From Microscillaceae bacterium (GTDB taxonomy: Bacteria > Bacteroidota > Bacteroidia > Cytophagales > Microscillaceae), in assembly GCA_025054775.1 (NCBI GenBank), contig JANWZA010000035.1:1-55018 (forward strand): a stretch of DNA of 55,018 nt. The letters run 5' to 3'. Made by a program: the position numbers and the translations under genes. The notes under the pieces were generated by a model. That model searched no databases and was not told where the DNA came from. It worked only from the letters and a program-made list of their open reading frames with translations. Of this stretch, positions 9,301 to 15,949 are shown piece after piece; position 1 is the stretch's first letter; each line of letters starts with the position of its first letter.

Positions 9301-10635
9301 AATTTCTACGGCTTGTTGTAAAAGGGATTCGGCATCTTTCCATCGGTTTTGGTTAATATAGAGTTCAGCTAAATTGTTAAGGGTTTTAGCATATTCCTTA
9401 CCTTTAGCATCTAGTTCTTTGGTAATTTTTAGGGCTTCTAAGTATTTAGGTTCAGCCTTGGCAAAATCTTTATTAGAAGCATAGGTGTCAGCTAAATTAT
9501 TCAAAATATTAGCATAGCTGCTCTTATCACCACTTTTTTGGCGAATGGCTAAAACTTCATTAAACAAAGTTTCAGCTTTGCTATACTCACCTTTTCCAAA
9601 ATAAATTTTGGCTAGGGTAGTAGTAACTTGTCCATACTCTTGGCTTTGTATAGCTGTTGGGTTGGCTTTGTAAAGGTTGAGAGCGTTCTGTAAAAGCGGC
9701 TCTGCCTTGTCATATTGTTGCATTTCCTCGTACAAATCCCCTAAATCAGCTAAGGAGCTAGCTGTTTCCAAGGAGTTATCCGCAGTTAGGTTCTTACGAA
9801 GTTCTAAGGCTTCGTTATAGTATTTTTCTGCTTTAGCAAAATTACGGTTCAGCTGATATAAGTTTCCTGTTACACTTAGCCAATGGGCATATTCCAAAGT
9901 ATTATTGCGTTGGTTTTGTTGGCTTATTTGGATAGCCTCTTCAAACAAAGGTAATGCTTCGGTATACTTTCCTTGGTTGTAATAAATAGAGGCCAGATTG
10001 CCCAAAGAGCGGCTATAATCGGTACTTTTTGCCCCAAGTTGTCTTCGCATTTCTACGGCTTGCTTAAAAAGCGTATCTACGCCTTTCTCTCGTTTTGTAA
10101 TGACTAGTAGTTCGCCCCAATCATTCAAAGACTGAGCATAATCTCGGAAGGCTTTGCTGTACTCGTCTTGTTTATTTTCGGCTTCGGCTTTATCTAATAA
10201 TTTCTTACGAAGTAAGCGAGCTTCGGTCATTTTACGTTCTGCTTCGGCATATTTCTGTTGGCTTAAATCTACTTTTGCCCACCAGTGCAGGTTAGTAGCG
10301 AATGCCAAACTTTCCTTTCCTGGTACTTTCTCATAGGCTTTTTGGGCCTTACGGAAGGTGGTATCAGCACGCAAAAAGTTATTGGTGAAGTATAGATAGC
10401 GTGCTAAGTTATGGTAAAATTTACCATAATTTTCTGTATCATCCCCTATTTCATCTAACACGAAAGGAATAATTTTTTCGGCATATTCAATAGCTTTGAC
10501 ATAGTCGCGCTGCTTTTCAGCTTGTTGCATTTTGTCAAAATTTTCATTGAATATGGGATTTTGAGCATAAATTTTTACAGTAGATAAGTATAAAAAACTT
10601 ATCAAACCCACATGAAGTAGATACTTTTTTAGCAT
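6400..10635 (-). CDS. Exported TPR-CHAT protein (caspase-like peptidase domain)
   Basis: 1411 residues from ATG 10635. This start gives a signal peptide, MLKKYLLHVGLISFLYLSTV ending at IYAQ; the frame extending to TTG 10710 overlaps the promoter. About 20 tetratricopeptide repeats of the kinesin-light-chain 42-residue type follow (repeated Y-x3-LNNLA-x-LY, EAEPLLKQAL-x-IRK; roughly 60-880). Next comes a helical linker (about 880-1080) and a C-terminal CHAT domain. The presumed catalytic His1249 lies in ILHIATHGFF and Cys1325 in SASACETGLGE; both are present, so the peptidase looks intact. CHAT proteins cleave partner proteins in plant-type and bacterial defence or signalling pathways. The signal peptide suggests action in the envelope. 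No obvious substrate gene is next to it. Confidence 0.88.
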   Translation of the reverse strand: MLKKYLLHVGLISFLYLSTVKIYAQNPIFNENFDKMQQAEKQRDYVKAIEYAEKIIPFVLDEIGDDTENYGKFYHNLARYLYFTNNFLRADTTFRKAQKAYEKVPGKESLAFATNLHWWAKVDLSQQKYAEAERKMTEARLLRKKLLDKAEAENKQDEYSKAFRDYAQSLNDWGELLVITKREKGVDTLFKQAVEMRRQLGAKSTDYSRSLGNLASIYYNQGKYTEALPLFEEAIQISQQNQRNNTLEYAHWLSVTGNLYQLNRNFAKAEKYYNEALELRKNLTADNSLETASSLADLGDLYEEMQQYDKAEPLLQNALNLYKANPTAIQSQEYGQVTTTLAKIYFGKGEYSKAETLFNEVLAIRQKSGDKSSYANILNNLADTYASNKDFAKAEPKYLEALKITKELDAKGKEYAKTLNNLAELYINQNRWKDAESLLQQAVEIRKEILGEEHPDFLRSLSNLAITYRNRRNLSEAERLLRQITTLLAKNPARRLDYADYLNMLAGVLYQSAKIYEAKKMYQQALEIYKANQTNENPIYVNSLKNLATIYQNEGLYTEAEDLYKQALQSIKENKNENSSLYVNVLGSLGYLYTTLSRFDEAEAIYKEALSLIQKNKLEKEKVYPEILNELGVLYKKAGRYPDAERHYLQAMKIYESSKNTDKNPTYATIVNNLATLYVSMGQYPDAEKLFKQALDIRKNTVGIKHPSYATALDNLAALYRKMNKPIEIEKQLKEALAIRKEAFGENDPDYASSLDNLAGFYRSVKRFTEAEPLLKQAIEIRKKVFGQKHPAYAASLNNLGSLYVDMNQLTQAEPIFKEALQIFKTTLGENHPDFASSLNNMALLYENMKKYEDAKNYYKDLIKNIMNQIQNTFPALSEKEKIKFFNKNKNFLDNFIIFAINSISRTQKEGLPKEFLSILGDAYDLEISTKAIVLSATSKVRKRILASGNEALISKYKTWQAQRELIAKLYSQSEAELKAKGVNLDSLTNLVNNLEKEISLQSEDFNAAYNPKIPSWKDIQAKLKDNEAAITMIRLNPIKDSVQYAAFIITPQTLNYPEVVILNNGGQLEKRYLSNYKKTIRFQTNDKYSYNMFWQPIKEKIPNVKKIYFAPDGVYNQINLSTLRNPETQSYLLDELEVTTVTNIKDILEERKTTEKNNRTAFLVGNPTYLINKSLTAAKNTINMDNQRSAWLTLEPFAQLQGTEIEVQRIKELLKLNGYMVEIRTREQATEEAVKNVQSPTILHIATHGFFIPQENKDEANKGAGLEEEEEAIDPMLRSGLVLAGVNDYALLEKKPEGEDGVLTAYEIANLSLERTEVVSASACETGLGEVQNGEGVYGIQRALKIAGAQNIIMSLWKVDDAATQQLMNSFYEEEVKTGNRKLAFLNAQRKIREQFPNPYYWGAFVMIGE

Positions 10636-10681
10636 AATATTTTGGGATAAGTTAGTAGCTTTGAGATAAATATCCGAATTG

Positions 10682-10711
10682 TAAAGATACGAAATAAAAG
10701 ACCATAGCAAA
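10682..10711 (-). promoter_or_regulatory. Bacteroidota-type promoter of the TPR-CHAT gene
   Basis: On the minus strand, TTTG (10711-10708) and TATCTTTA (10689-10682) are 18 bases apart, close to the TTG-N17-23-TAnnTTTG consensus. Initiation would fall near 10675, inside the longer open frame. This excludes the TTG at 10710 as the start and supports ATG 10635. Confidence 0.5.
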
Positions 10712-11113
10712 TCAAAGTTGAGGTAGTTCTTAATAAATGTACCGATTCATAAAAACAACTTTCATTTTTACTACGTCTTTTTTGTGGGTTTGGTGGTGAA
10801 AAAGCTAATTATTTCTTTGTTTTTTTGTTAAGTAAGCCCTTTTTGTAAAAAGTTTTTATACTCAACCAACAGAGGTTTTGATTTTTTAGAAATCGGAACT
10901 GACTGAAAATCCAAATTTTATATTTGGAAAATTTACAAAATCACTTTTTGTTTAGTATAATTTTCCTCAATAATTCATAATTAAAACACCCTTTGTCAAT
11001 TTTGGCAAGCGTAGTTAGTTATCTTTTTCAAATTGCAGGGTGTATTTTCTAACTAATACGTGAGGTAAAAAACCACGGTTATTTAGCTACAAGGAGGGAT
11101 TTTAATAATAGGC
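10712..11113. other. Intergenic region, no gene seen
   Basis: About 400 bases between the HAD gene and the TPR-CHAT promoter. It holds a small hairpin, TCCAAAT-TTTAT-ATTTGGA (10910-10928), flanked by A and T runs, which could terminate the HAD operon on the minus strand. Nothing else was recognised. Confidence 0.35.
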
Positions 11114-11848
11114 TTAATGGCTTATGCTATCAGCTTGTAACGACTTATTTATGAGTGAGTTAGGAATAATCTCTTGTTCTCTTGAAGTAAAAAATTGGGT
11201 TTCAATTTGGTTACGTTCTTTCCAATAAGTTTGATAATGTTCATCAAAGTTCAAGCGTGAGCTAAGTGTTTTTTCATATATGTTTTGTAAACTTATAAGC
11301 ATTTCACATATTTCTCGAACTGCATAATTTCCGCCTTCGCAAGCCGAAATATAATCGCAAAGTTGGTGTTGTACTACAAATTGCTCAAAAAGTGGACTTG
11401 CTTTTCTGTGAATAAGAAATCGTAAGCCGCAAAGTTCTGCCATAGGAAGGTCAATGGCATCATCAAAAAAACAAGCAGTTTGTCGTGGCTCAAGTTGGTA
11501 AGTTTGGCAGAAATGCAAGAGAGCAAGTTTTTTATCTATGATTTTGCTATAAACAGCATGAAAGTGTTCTCTTAAAGCCAATTGGAATGCAGTCTCATTA
11601 CCTGCTCCCGTGATAATAGCTATTTTAATTTGTTGGGTTGTTTGTAACCATTTGGCAAAACGTAATAAATTTGTTCCTGCTGAGTCAGCTTCGGAGTAAG
11701 GACTTCCTTTGTCAGTGGTTTTTTGTCCATTATTAAATACTCCGTCCCAGTCTAAAATAAGGGCTTGTATGTGCTTAAATTGCTCTGCCATCCGATGGGG
11801 AGGGAGCAGGAATCTTGCCCCTAAATTTTCAAAAATGGAAGATTGCAT
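11114..11848 (-). CDS. HAD-superfamily phosphatase, KdsC-like
   Basis: 244 residues. HAD motif I is ALILDWDGVF with Asp33 and Asp35, motif II is Thr80 in AIITGAG, the catalytic Lys lies in IIDKKLALL (about 106-107), and motif III is ACFFDDAIDLPM (Asp129/130/133). This order, without a large cap, is the KdsC/HAD-IIIA type, which hydrolyses sugar or small-molecule phosphates. The C-terminal 60 residues are longer than KdsC and hydrophilic. A second possible start is the Met at residue 20. It is the last gene of a tight operon, 8 bases after the 43-residue peptide gene and behind the RsbW-like gene. The substrate is unknown. Confidence 0.75.
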   Translation of the reverse strand: MQSSIFENLGARFLLPPHRMAEQFKHIQALILDWDGVFNNGQKTTDKGSPYSEADSAGTNLLRFAKWLQTTQQIKIAIITGAGNETAFQLALREHFHAVYSKIIDKKLALLHFCQTYQLEPRQTACFFDDAIDLPMAELCGLRFLIHRKASPLFEQFVVQHQLCDYISACEGGNYAVREICEMLISLQNIYEKTLSSRLNFDEHYQTYWKERNQIETQFFTSREQEIIPNSLINKSLQADSISH

Positions 11849-11856
11849 GGTTAATC

Positions 11857-11988
11857 TTATTTTTTACAATTTGCACATCCTTTGCAACAAGTACTTTGTG
11901 AGGCGGTAGAGGCAAATTGTTTGTAAAAGTATTTAAGTAAGAAGCTACAGGCCCAACCAATAGAAAGAATTGTTAAAAGAAGTTGCAT
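11857..11988 (-). CDS. 43-residue Cys-rich single-pass membrane peptide
   Basis: ATG at 11988-11986, TAA at 11859-11857, 43 codons. The N-terminal half is one hydrophobic helix (MQLLLTILSIGWACSFLLKY). The C-terminal half is short and polar and ends with the metal-type motif TCCKGCANCKK. Small membrane proteins with this Cys-x2-Cys tail resemble the FeoB-associated Cys-rich family, but no feoB is present. The gene starts 8 bases after the RsbW-like stop and ends 8 bases before the HAD ATG, which strongly supports translation as part of an operon. It may bind iron or another metal, or be a redox peptide. Confidence 0.65.
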   Translation of the reverse strand: MQLLLTILSIGWACSFLLKYFYKQFASTASQSTCCKGCANCKK

Positions 11989-11996
11989 ACATTTAT

Positions 11997-12413
11997 TTAA
12001 GAGGCTTCAGTGGGTTGAACATAGAAAATAAGTTCTACAAGGCTACCGTTTTTGTGAAAACGCACTTCATCAGCTAATTGACGCATAATAAAGATACCTC
12101 GTCCGCCTAATTTTTCTACGTTCTCGGGAGCAGTAGGGTCGGGAATATTGTTATAGTCAAAACCTTCGCCTTCATCTTCTACCCAAAAGCGAATAAAATT
12201 ATCGTGAAGCTCCATAGAGAGGTTGACTGTTTTGTTGTGGTCCTCTTTGTTGCCATGCTTTATAGCATTATTCACTGACTCGGTAACGGCAATCATAATA
12301 TTGCCATAAATATCATCGTCTATTTCGTGTCTTTCTTTTGCATGGTCAATGAAACTTTCTACGATGCGAATGTTTTGCATCATAGAAGGTATCTGGATTT
12401 TGATAGCATTCAT
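11997..12413 (-). CDS. RsbW-like anti-sigma / serine-protein kinase (HATPase_c_2)
   Basis: 138 residues from ATG 12413 (MNAIKIQIPSMM); the upstream frame to 12458 is not needed. It shows the GHKL ATPase boxes of the RsbW/SpoIIAB family: N box AVTESVNNAIKHGN, G1 VEDEGEGFD and G2 GGRGIFIM. Such kinases phosphorylate STAS-domain antagonists and sequester a sigma factor or another partner. No sigma factor or STAS gene is adjacent; a STAS-like gene lies at 26.7 kb and a SpoIIE-type phosphatase at 50 kb. It is the first gene of the operon with the Cys-rich peptide and the HAD phosphatase. Confidence 0.85.
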   Translation of the reverse strand: MNAIKIQIPSMMQNIRIVESFIDHAKERHEIDDDIYGNIMIAVTESVNNAIKHGNKEDHNKTVNLSMELHDNFIRFWVEDEGEGFDYNNIPDPTAPENVEKLGGRGIFIMRQLADEVRFHKNGSLVELIFYVQPTEAS

Positions 12414-12477
12414 TATGGAGAATAAGTTTTTTAAGACATTCGCTAAATTTTTTCGCAAATTTAATTTTTTTCATTGA

Positions 12478-12511
12478 AAACCTATAAGGTTTACCAATAC
12501 CTTATAGGTTT
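12478..12511 (-). terminator. Hairpin after fbaA
   Basis: A perfect 13-base inverted repeat (AAACCTATAAGGT / ACCTTATAGGTTT) with an 8-base loop sits 20 bases beyond the fbaA stop and before the RsbW-like start. The stem is strong but the T-run after it is short, so it may be a terminator or an attenuator. Confidence 0.6.
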
Positions 12512-12531
12512 ATATAATGAAATATCAATTT

Positions 12532-13614
12532 TTAGGCTAATGTTCCCACGTTATTTAAGTCAGCGAAAGCCTGTTTTAGGCGTTCTTTGAAAGATTCTTC
12601 TCCTTTACGAAGCCATACACGTGGGTCGTAATATTTTTTATTGGGAGCGTCTTCCCCTTCGGGGTTTCCGATTTGCCCTTGCAAGTAGGCGCGTTTGCTT
12701 GCTTCATATTGACGAACTCCATCCCAAAATGCCCATTGTAAATCTGTATCAATATTCATTTTAACTACTCCATAGCTAATAGCTTCTCTAATTTCCTCTA
12801 CTGAAGAGCCTGAGCCTCCGTGGAATACAAATTTGATAGGATTATGCCCTGTACCAAATTTTTGTTGCACGTATTCTTGTGAATTTTTGAGAATAATAGG
12901 GGTAAGCTTCACGTTGCCTGGTTTATAGACACCGTGTACATTGCCGAAAGCGGCTGCAATCATAAACCTATCACTTACTTTTTTTAACTCTTCATAGGCA
13001 TAGGCTACGTGCTCGGGCTGGGTGTAAAGTTTAGCATTCTCTATACCTGTATTATCTACCCCGTCTTCTTCACCCCCTGTTACGCCGAGTTCTATTTCTA
13101 AGGTCATATCCATTTTGCTCATGCGGTCAAGGTAACGTTTACAAATTTCAATGTTTTCATGAAGGGGCTCTTCTGAGAGGTCAAGCATATGCGAACTGAA
13201 TAAAGGTCTTCCGTATACTTTGTAAAAATCCTCTCCTGCTTTAAGCAAGCCATCAACCCAAGGGAGTAGTTTTTTAGCCGCGTGGTCGGTATGTACCATA
13301 ACTACCGCACCATACTCTTCGGCTAATAAATGAATGTGCCTTGCTCCTGAAATAGCACCTAAAATACAGGCTTGGTATTTATCATTTTTTAGCCCCTTGC
13401 CTGCAAAAAATTGCGCTCCACCATTAGAAAATTGAATAATAACAGGGGATTTAATTTCAGCCGCTGTTTCTAATGTTGCATTTACTGAGTTAGTACCTAC
13501 TACATTAACTGCGGGCAAAGCAAAGCCTTTGGCTTGAGCAAAATTTAATAACTCATCTACTTGGCTTCCTGTAACTACACCTGGCTTAAAACTAACTTGT
13601 TGAAATGTTTCCAT
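12532..13614 (-). CDS. fbaA: Class II fructose-1,6-bisphosphate aldolase
   Basis: 360 residues, the size of the E. coli FbaA subclass (359). Zn-binding and active-site segments are present: VMVHTDHAAKKLLPW, ELGVTGGEEDGVDN, AAFGNVHGVYKPGNVKL, VFHGGSGSS and MNIDTDLQWA. It reversibly splits fructose-1,6-bisphosphate into glyceraldehyde-3-phosphate and dihydroxyacetone phosphate in glycolysis and gluconeogenesis, in the cytosol. It has its own promoter and a following hairpin, so it is probably monocistronic. Confidence 0.96.
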   Translation of the reverse strand: METFQQVSFKPGVVTGSQVDELLNFAQAKGFALPAVNVVGTNSVNATLETAAEIKSPVIIQFSNGGAQFFAGKGLKNDKYQACILGAISGARHIHLLAEEYGAVVMVHTDHAAKKLLPWVDGLLKAGEDFYKVYGRPLFSSHMLDLSEEPLHENIEICKRYLDRMSKMDMTLEIELGVTGGEEDGVDNTGIENAKLYTQPEHVAYAYEELKKVSDRFMIAAAFGNVHGVYKPGNVKLTPIILKNSQEYVQQKFGTGHNPIKFVFHGGSGSSVEEIREAISYGVVKMNIDTDLQWAFWDGVRQYEASKRAYLQGQIGNPEGEDAPNKKYYDPRVWLRKGEESFKERLKQAFADLNNVGTLA

Positions 13615-13676
13615 ATTTTTGTTAGCCTATTTATGTAAGAAAATTGACACATATGACACATAGTAGTATAATGTCT

Positions 13677-13708
13677 CAAAAATATAAATTCAAATACAAA
13701 TTACCAAA
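13677..13708 (-). promoter_or_regulatory. Bacteroidota-type promoter of fbaA
   Basis: On the minus strand, TTTG (13708-13705), a 20-base spacer and TATTTTTG (13684-13677) match the phylum consensus closely. The predicted initiation is about 55 bases upstream of the fbaA ATG. Confidence 0.55.
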
Positions 13709-13818
13709 TTTTGGTCAATATTCATAAATGGTTATAGTTTTTTTCTCACTTGCAGAGTTTATCCTCTTTTTCTTACTCTTTCTTTACATATTCGCTTAAA
13801 ATGTAGTAACATAATCTC

Positions 13819-14598
13819 CTACTTTTGGCTGTTTTTGGATAAATTATATCCTATAGATAGTACTACAAAATGATTGGAGATGTTTATATTATCGGTTTTA
13901 GTATCATCATTAGTAAAACTATTAGCATACTGAAAAAGGTCAGTAAAGCCACGTGCATATCGCAGCCCTAATGAAATTTTTGGTGAAAATTGATAATTGA
14001 TACCCGTATTTAATCCAAAGTCAAATTTTTGGAGATATTTGTTTTGATTTTCGCCTTCGCGGTTGTCGGGTGTACCAAAGATAGAGTTATCTCTTTGTAA
14101 TTTTCCTTGTTCGTTAATACGCTGAATATCGGCATACATAAGTCCACTTATGTAAAAGCCTAGGTAAACTTCCAGGCCCTTGTAGTAAAAAGTAGGGTTA
14201 ATAGGACAGAGGTCTAGGTAATAAGTTCTGAATTGAGAAGTGTAAGTTTCACTGCTTGAATTATCTAAAAGCGAAACATTAGCTCCCCGTTGGGTAATAA
14301 AAAGTTCATGTTTTAGCCTAAAATTATCATTAATTCGTGTATTCAAGAAACTTCCTAATTGGAAACCTGACTGCCAACGCGTGGCTTTTTCAGCGAAAAT
14401 GAAATTCTTGTCTTTGCCGTAAAGGTTGCTTAAAAGATAGCTCACTTGTAAGCCTATTGTAAGGCGTTTCTGTAAGGCAAATTGTTGTTCAAACTCTTGC
14501 TCAAAGCGCAAGCTATCGGTTTGGGCTACAAGTGTTTGTAAAGGCAAAGATATTAGCCTGCAAAGAAGTAGATATAAAAAAGATTTGCGTATGTTCAT
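13819..14598 (-). CDS. Outer-membrane beta-barrel protein
   Basis: 259 residues with an N-terminal signal sequence (hydrophobic to about residue 25, ending LVAQ). After that come alternating polar/aromatic strands (GLQVSYLLSNLYG, FRTYYLDLCPINPTFYY, ISLGLRYARGF) and a last strand, HFVVLSIGYNLS, typical of PorT-like/OMP_b-brl barrels of Bacteroidota. It lies 27 bases after the TolC-family gene on the same strand, so it appears to be a fourth product of the efflux operon. A role as a metal-responsive outer-membrane protein is inferred from position only. Confidence 0.7.
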   Translation of the reverse strand: MNIRKSFLYLLLCRLISLPLQTLVAQTDSLRFEQEFEQQFALQKRLTIGLQVSYLLSNLYGKDKNFIFAEKATRWQSGFQLGSFLNTRINDNFRLKHELFITQRGANVSLLDNSSSETYTSQFRTYYLDLCPINPTFYYKGLEVYLGFYISGLMYADIQRINEQGKLQRDNSIFGTPDNREGENQNKYLQKFDFGLNTGINYQFSPKISLGLRYARGFTDLFQYANSFTNDDTKTDNINISNHFVVLSIGYNLSKNSQK

Positions 14599-14625
14599 AG
14601 TGTTTAAATGTTTTTAGATACCATG

Positions 14626-15921
14626 CTAAAAGTTAATATCCCAAATTCCTACGGCACGCTCTAATTCTACCAAAGCGGCGGCATAATCATAAAGGGCTTG
14701 GTAATACGATTTTTGTACGTCGTTGTAAGTGCGTTGTGCATTCAGGACTTCTAAAAGTGAAGTTTCACCACGTTGATAGCTGTAAATTTTACCATCAAGC
14801 ACGGCTTTGGCTTCGGTAAGCAATCCATTTTTGAATTGTTGTACTTGCTTTTGCAGAGCTAGATAATTGAAATAAGCCTGCATAATTTGGTTTTGAATTT
14901 CTAATTCAATTTGGCGGTATTGAGCCTCTGCTTGTTGCACAAGATAATAAGCTGCTTTGAGTTCACCAGGCTTATTATTAGAAATTTTAATTGGAATAGC
15001 TACTCCTGCACTTATTTGATTAAAACTAGGGGTGGGTGCTATCACGTTCCTGACATATGAGGCATAGGTACTACCGATAGATATTCCCAAATCAATTGTA
15101 CGATTAGCCTTGGCTAAGTTGAGTACACTTTGCGAAAGGTTTTTATTTTGTAAAGCGGCTAACAAATCAGCACGATTGTTTTGAGCCGTAGTGATAAGTT
15201 CATTAAGTTGAAAGTTACGGTCAAAGGTATTAAAGTCACCTTGTGGAATAAGCAGGACATCGGTTTGCTTTGAGCCTATAAACAAGGCAAGGTTAGCTAA
15301 GGTCATTTTCCACTCTGCCTCTGATTGAAAAACATCGTTAAGCACTACTCTTGCCTCTACTCGGCTTTGCAGTGCATCAATTTGAGTAATTGCTCCTAAC
15401 TTGAAACGTGTACTATCACTGCTTGCTAATTTTTGAAGAGTTTGATAGGAGTTGAGTTGTACGTCAAAGATTAGTTTATTACGGAGGGCTTGCAGATAGA
15501 CAAGAGTAGCATCGGCACGTAGGTTTCTGAAATAATCTTGCAGGAGCAGTTTTTTGAGTTCGTATTCACTTTTAGCTACTTCCATGCGGGCTTTTCGTTT
15601 GCCTCCGAGTTCCCAGGTCCAATCTATGCCTGTGCTGAACCCATAGCCCATATTCATGCGTTTTTGCCCATTATCAAACCATCCAAAACTTAAATTAGGG
15701 TCTGGGAAAATGCTCGCACTGATGATGCTTGCTTCGGCGATGTTCAAATTAAATTTCTCAGCTGCATAGCCAAAGTTCTTTTGCCCAACCAAGCTAATAA
15801 AATTAGCATACCGAATAGGTTGTTTGTTGAAAGTAGTATCTATTTGTGCTATAATTTGCCTGTTAGGTAAGCACCCAAAGATTATAGAAAAAGAGATAAG
15901 AAAAGCTACATACTTTTTCAT
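14626..15921 (-). CDS. TolC-family outer-membrane efflux protein (CzcC/CusC-like)
   Basis: 431 residues with a signal sequence (KKYVAFLISFSIIFGCLPNR). The Cys at residue 17 could be a lipid attachment site. Two homologous coiled-coil halves follow: repeated ELKKLLLQDYFRNLRADATL and the final YQRGETSLLEVLNAQRTYND, which is the TolC-family hairpin signature. It forms the outer-membrane exit duct for the RND pump encoded just upstream (28-base gap). Confidence 0.88.
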   Translation of the reverse strand: MKKYVAFLISFSIIFGCLPNRQIIAQIDTTFNKQPIRYANFISLVGQKNFGYAAEKFNLNIAEASIISASIFPDPNLSFGWFDNGQKRMNMGYGFSTGIDWTWELGGKRKARMEVAKSEYELKKLLLQDYFRNLRADATLVYLQALRNKLIFDVQLNSYQTLQKLASSDSTRFKLGAITQIDALQSRVEARVVLNDVFQSEAEWKMTLANLALFIGSKQTDVLLIPQGDFNTFDRNFQLNELITTAQNNRADLLAALQNKNLSQSVLNLAKANRTIDLGISIGSTYASYVRNVIAPTPSFNQISAGVAIPIKISNNKPGELKAAYYLVQQAEAQYRQIELEIQNQIMQAYFNYLALQKQVQQFKNGLLTEAKAVLDGKIYSYQRGETSLLEVLNAQRTYNDVQKSYYQALYDYAAALVELERAVGIWDINF

Positions 15922-15949
15922 GAGATTTCTTTTACTTTGTAAGTATTTT

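Noticed and set aside
10636-10710. Extended frame before the TPR-CHAT protein
   Set aside because: It overlaps the promoter; ATG 10635 starts a signal peptide.
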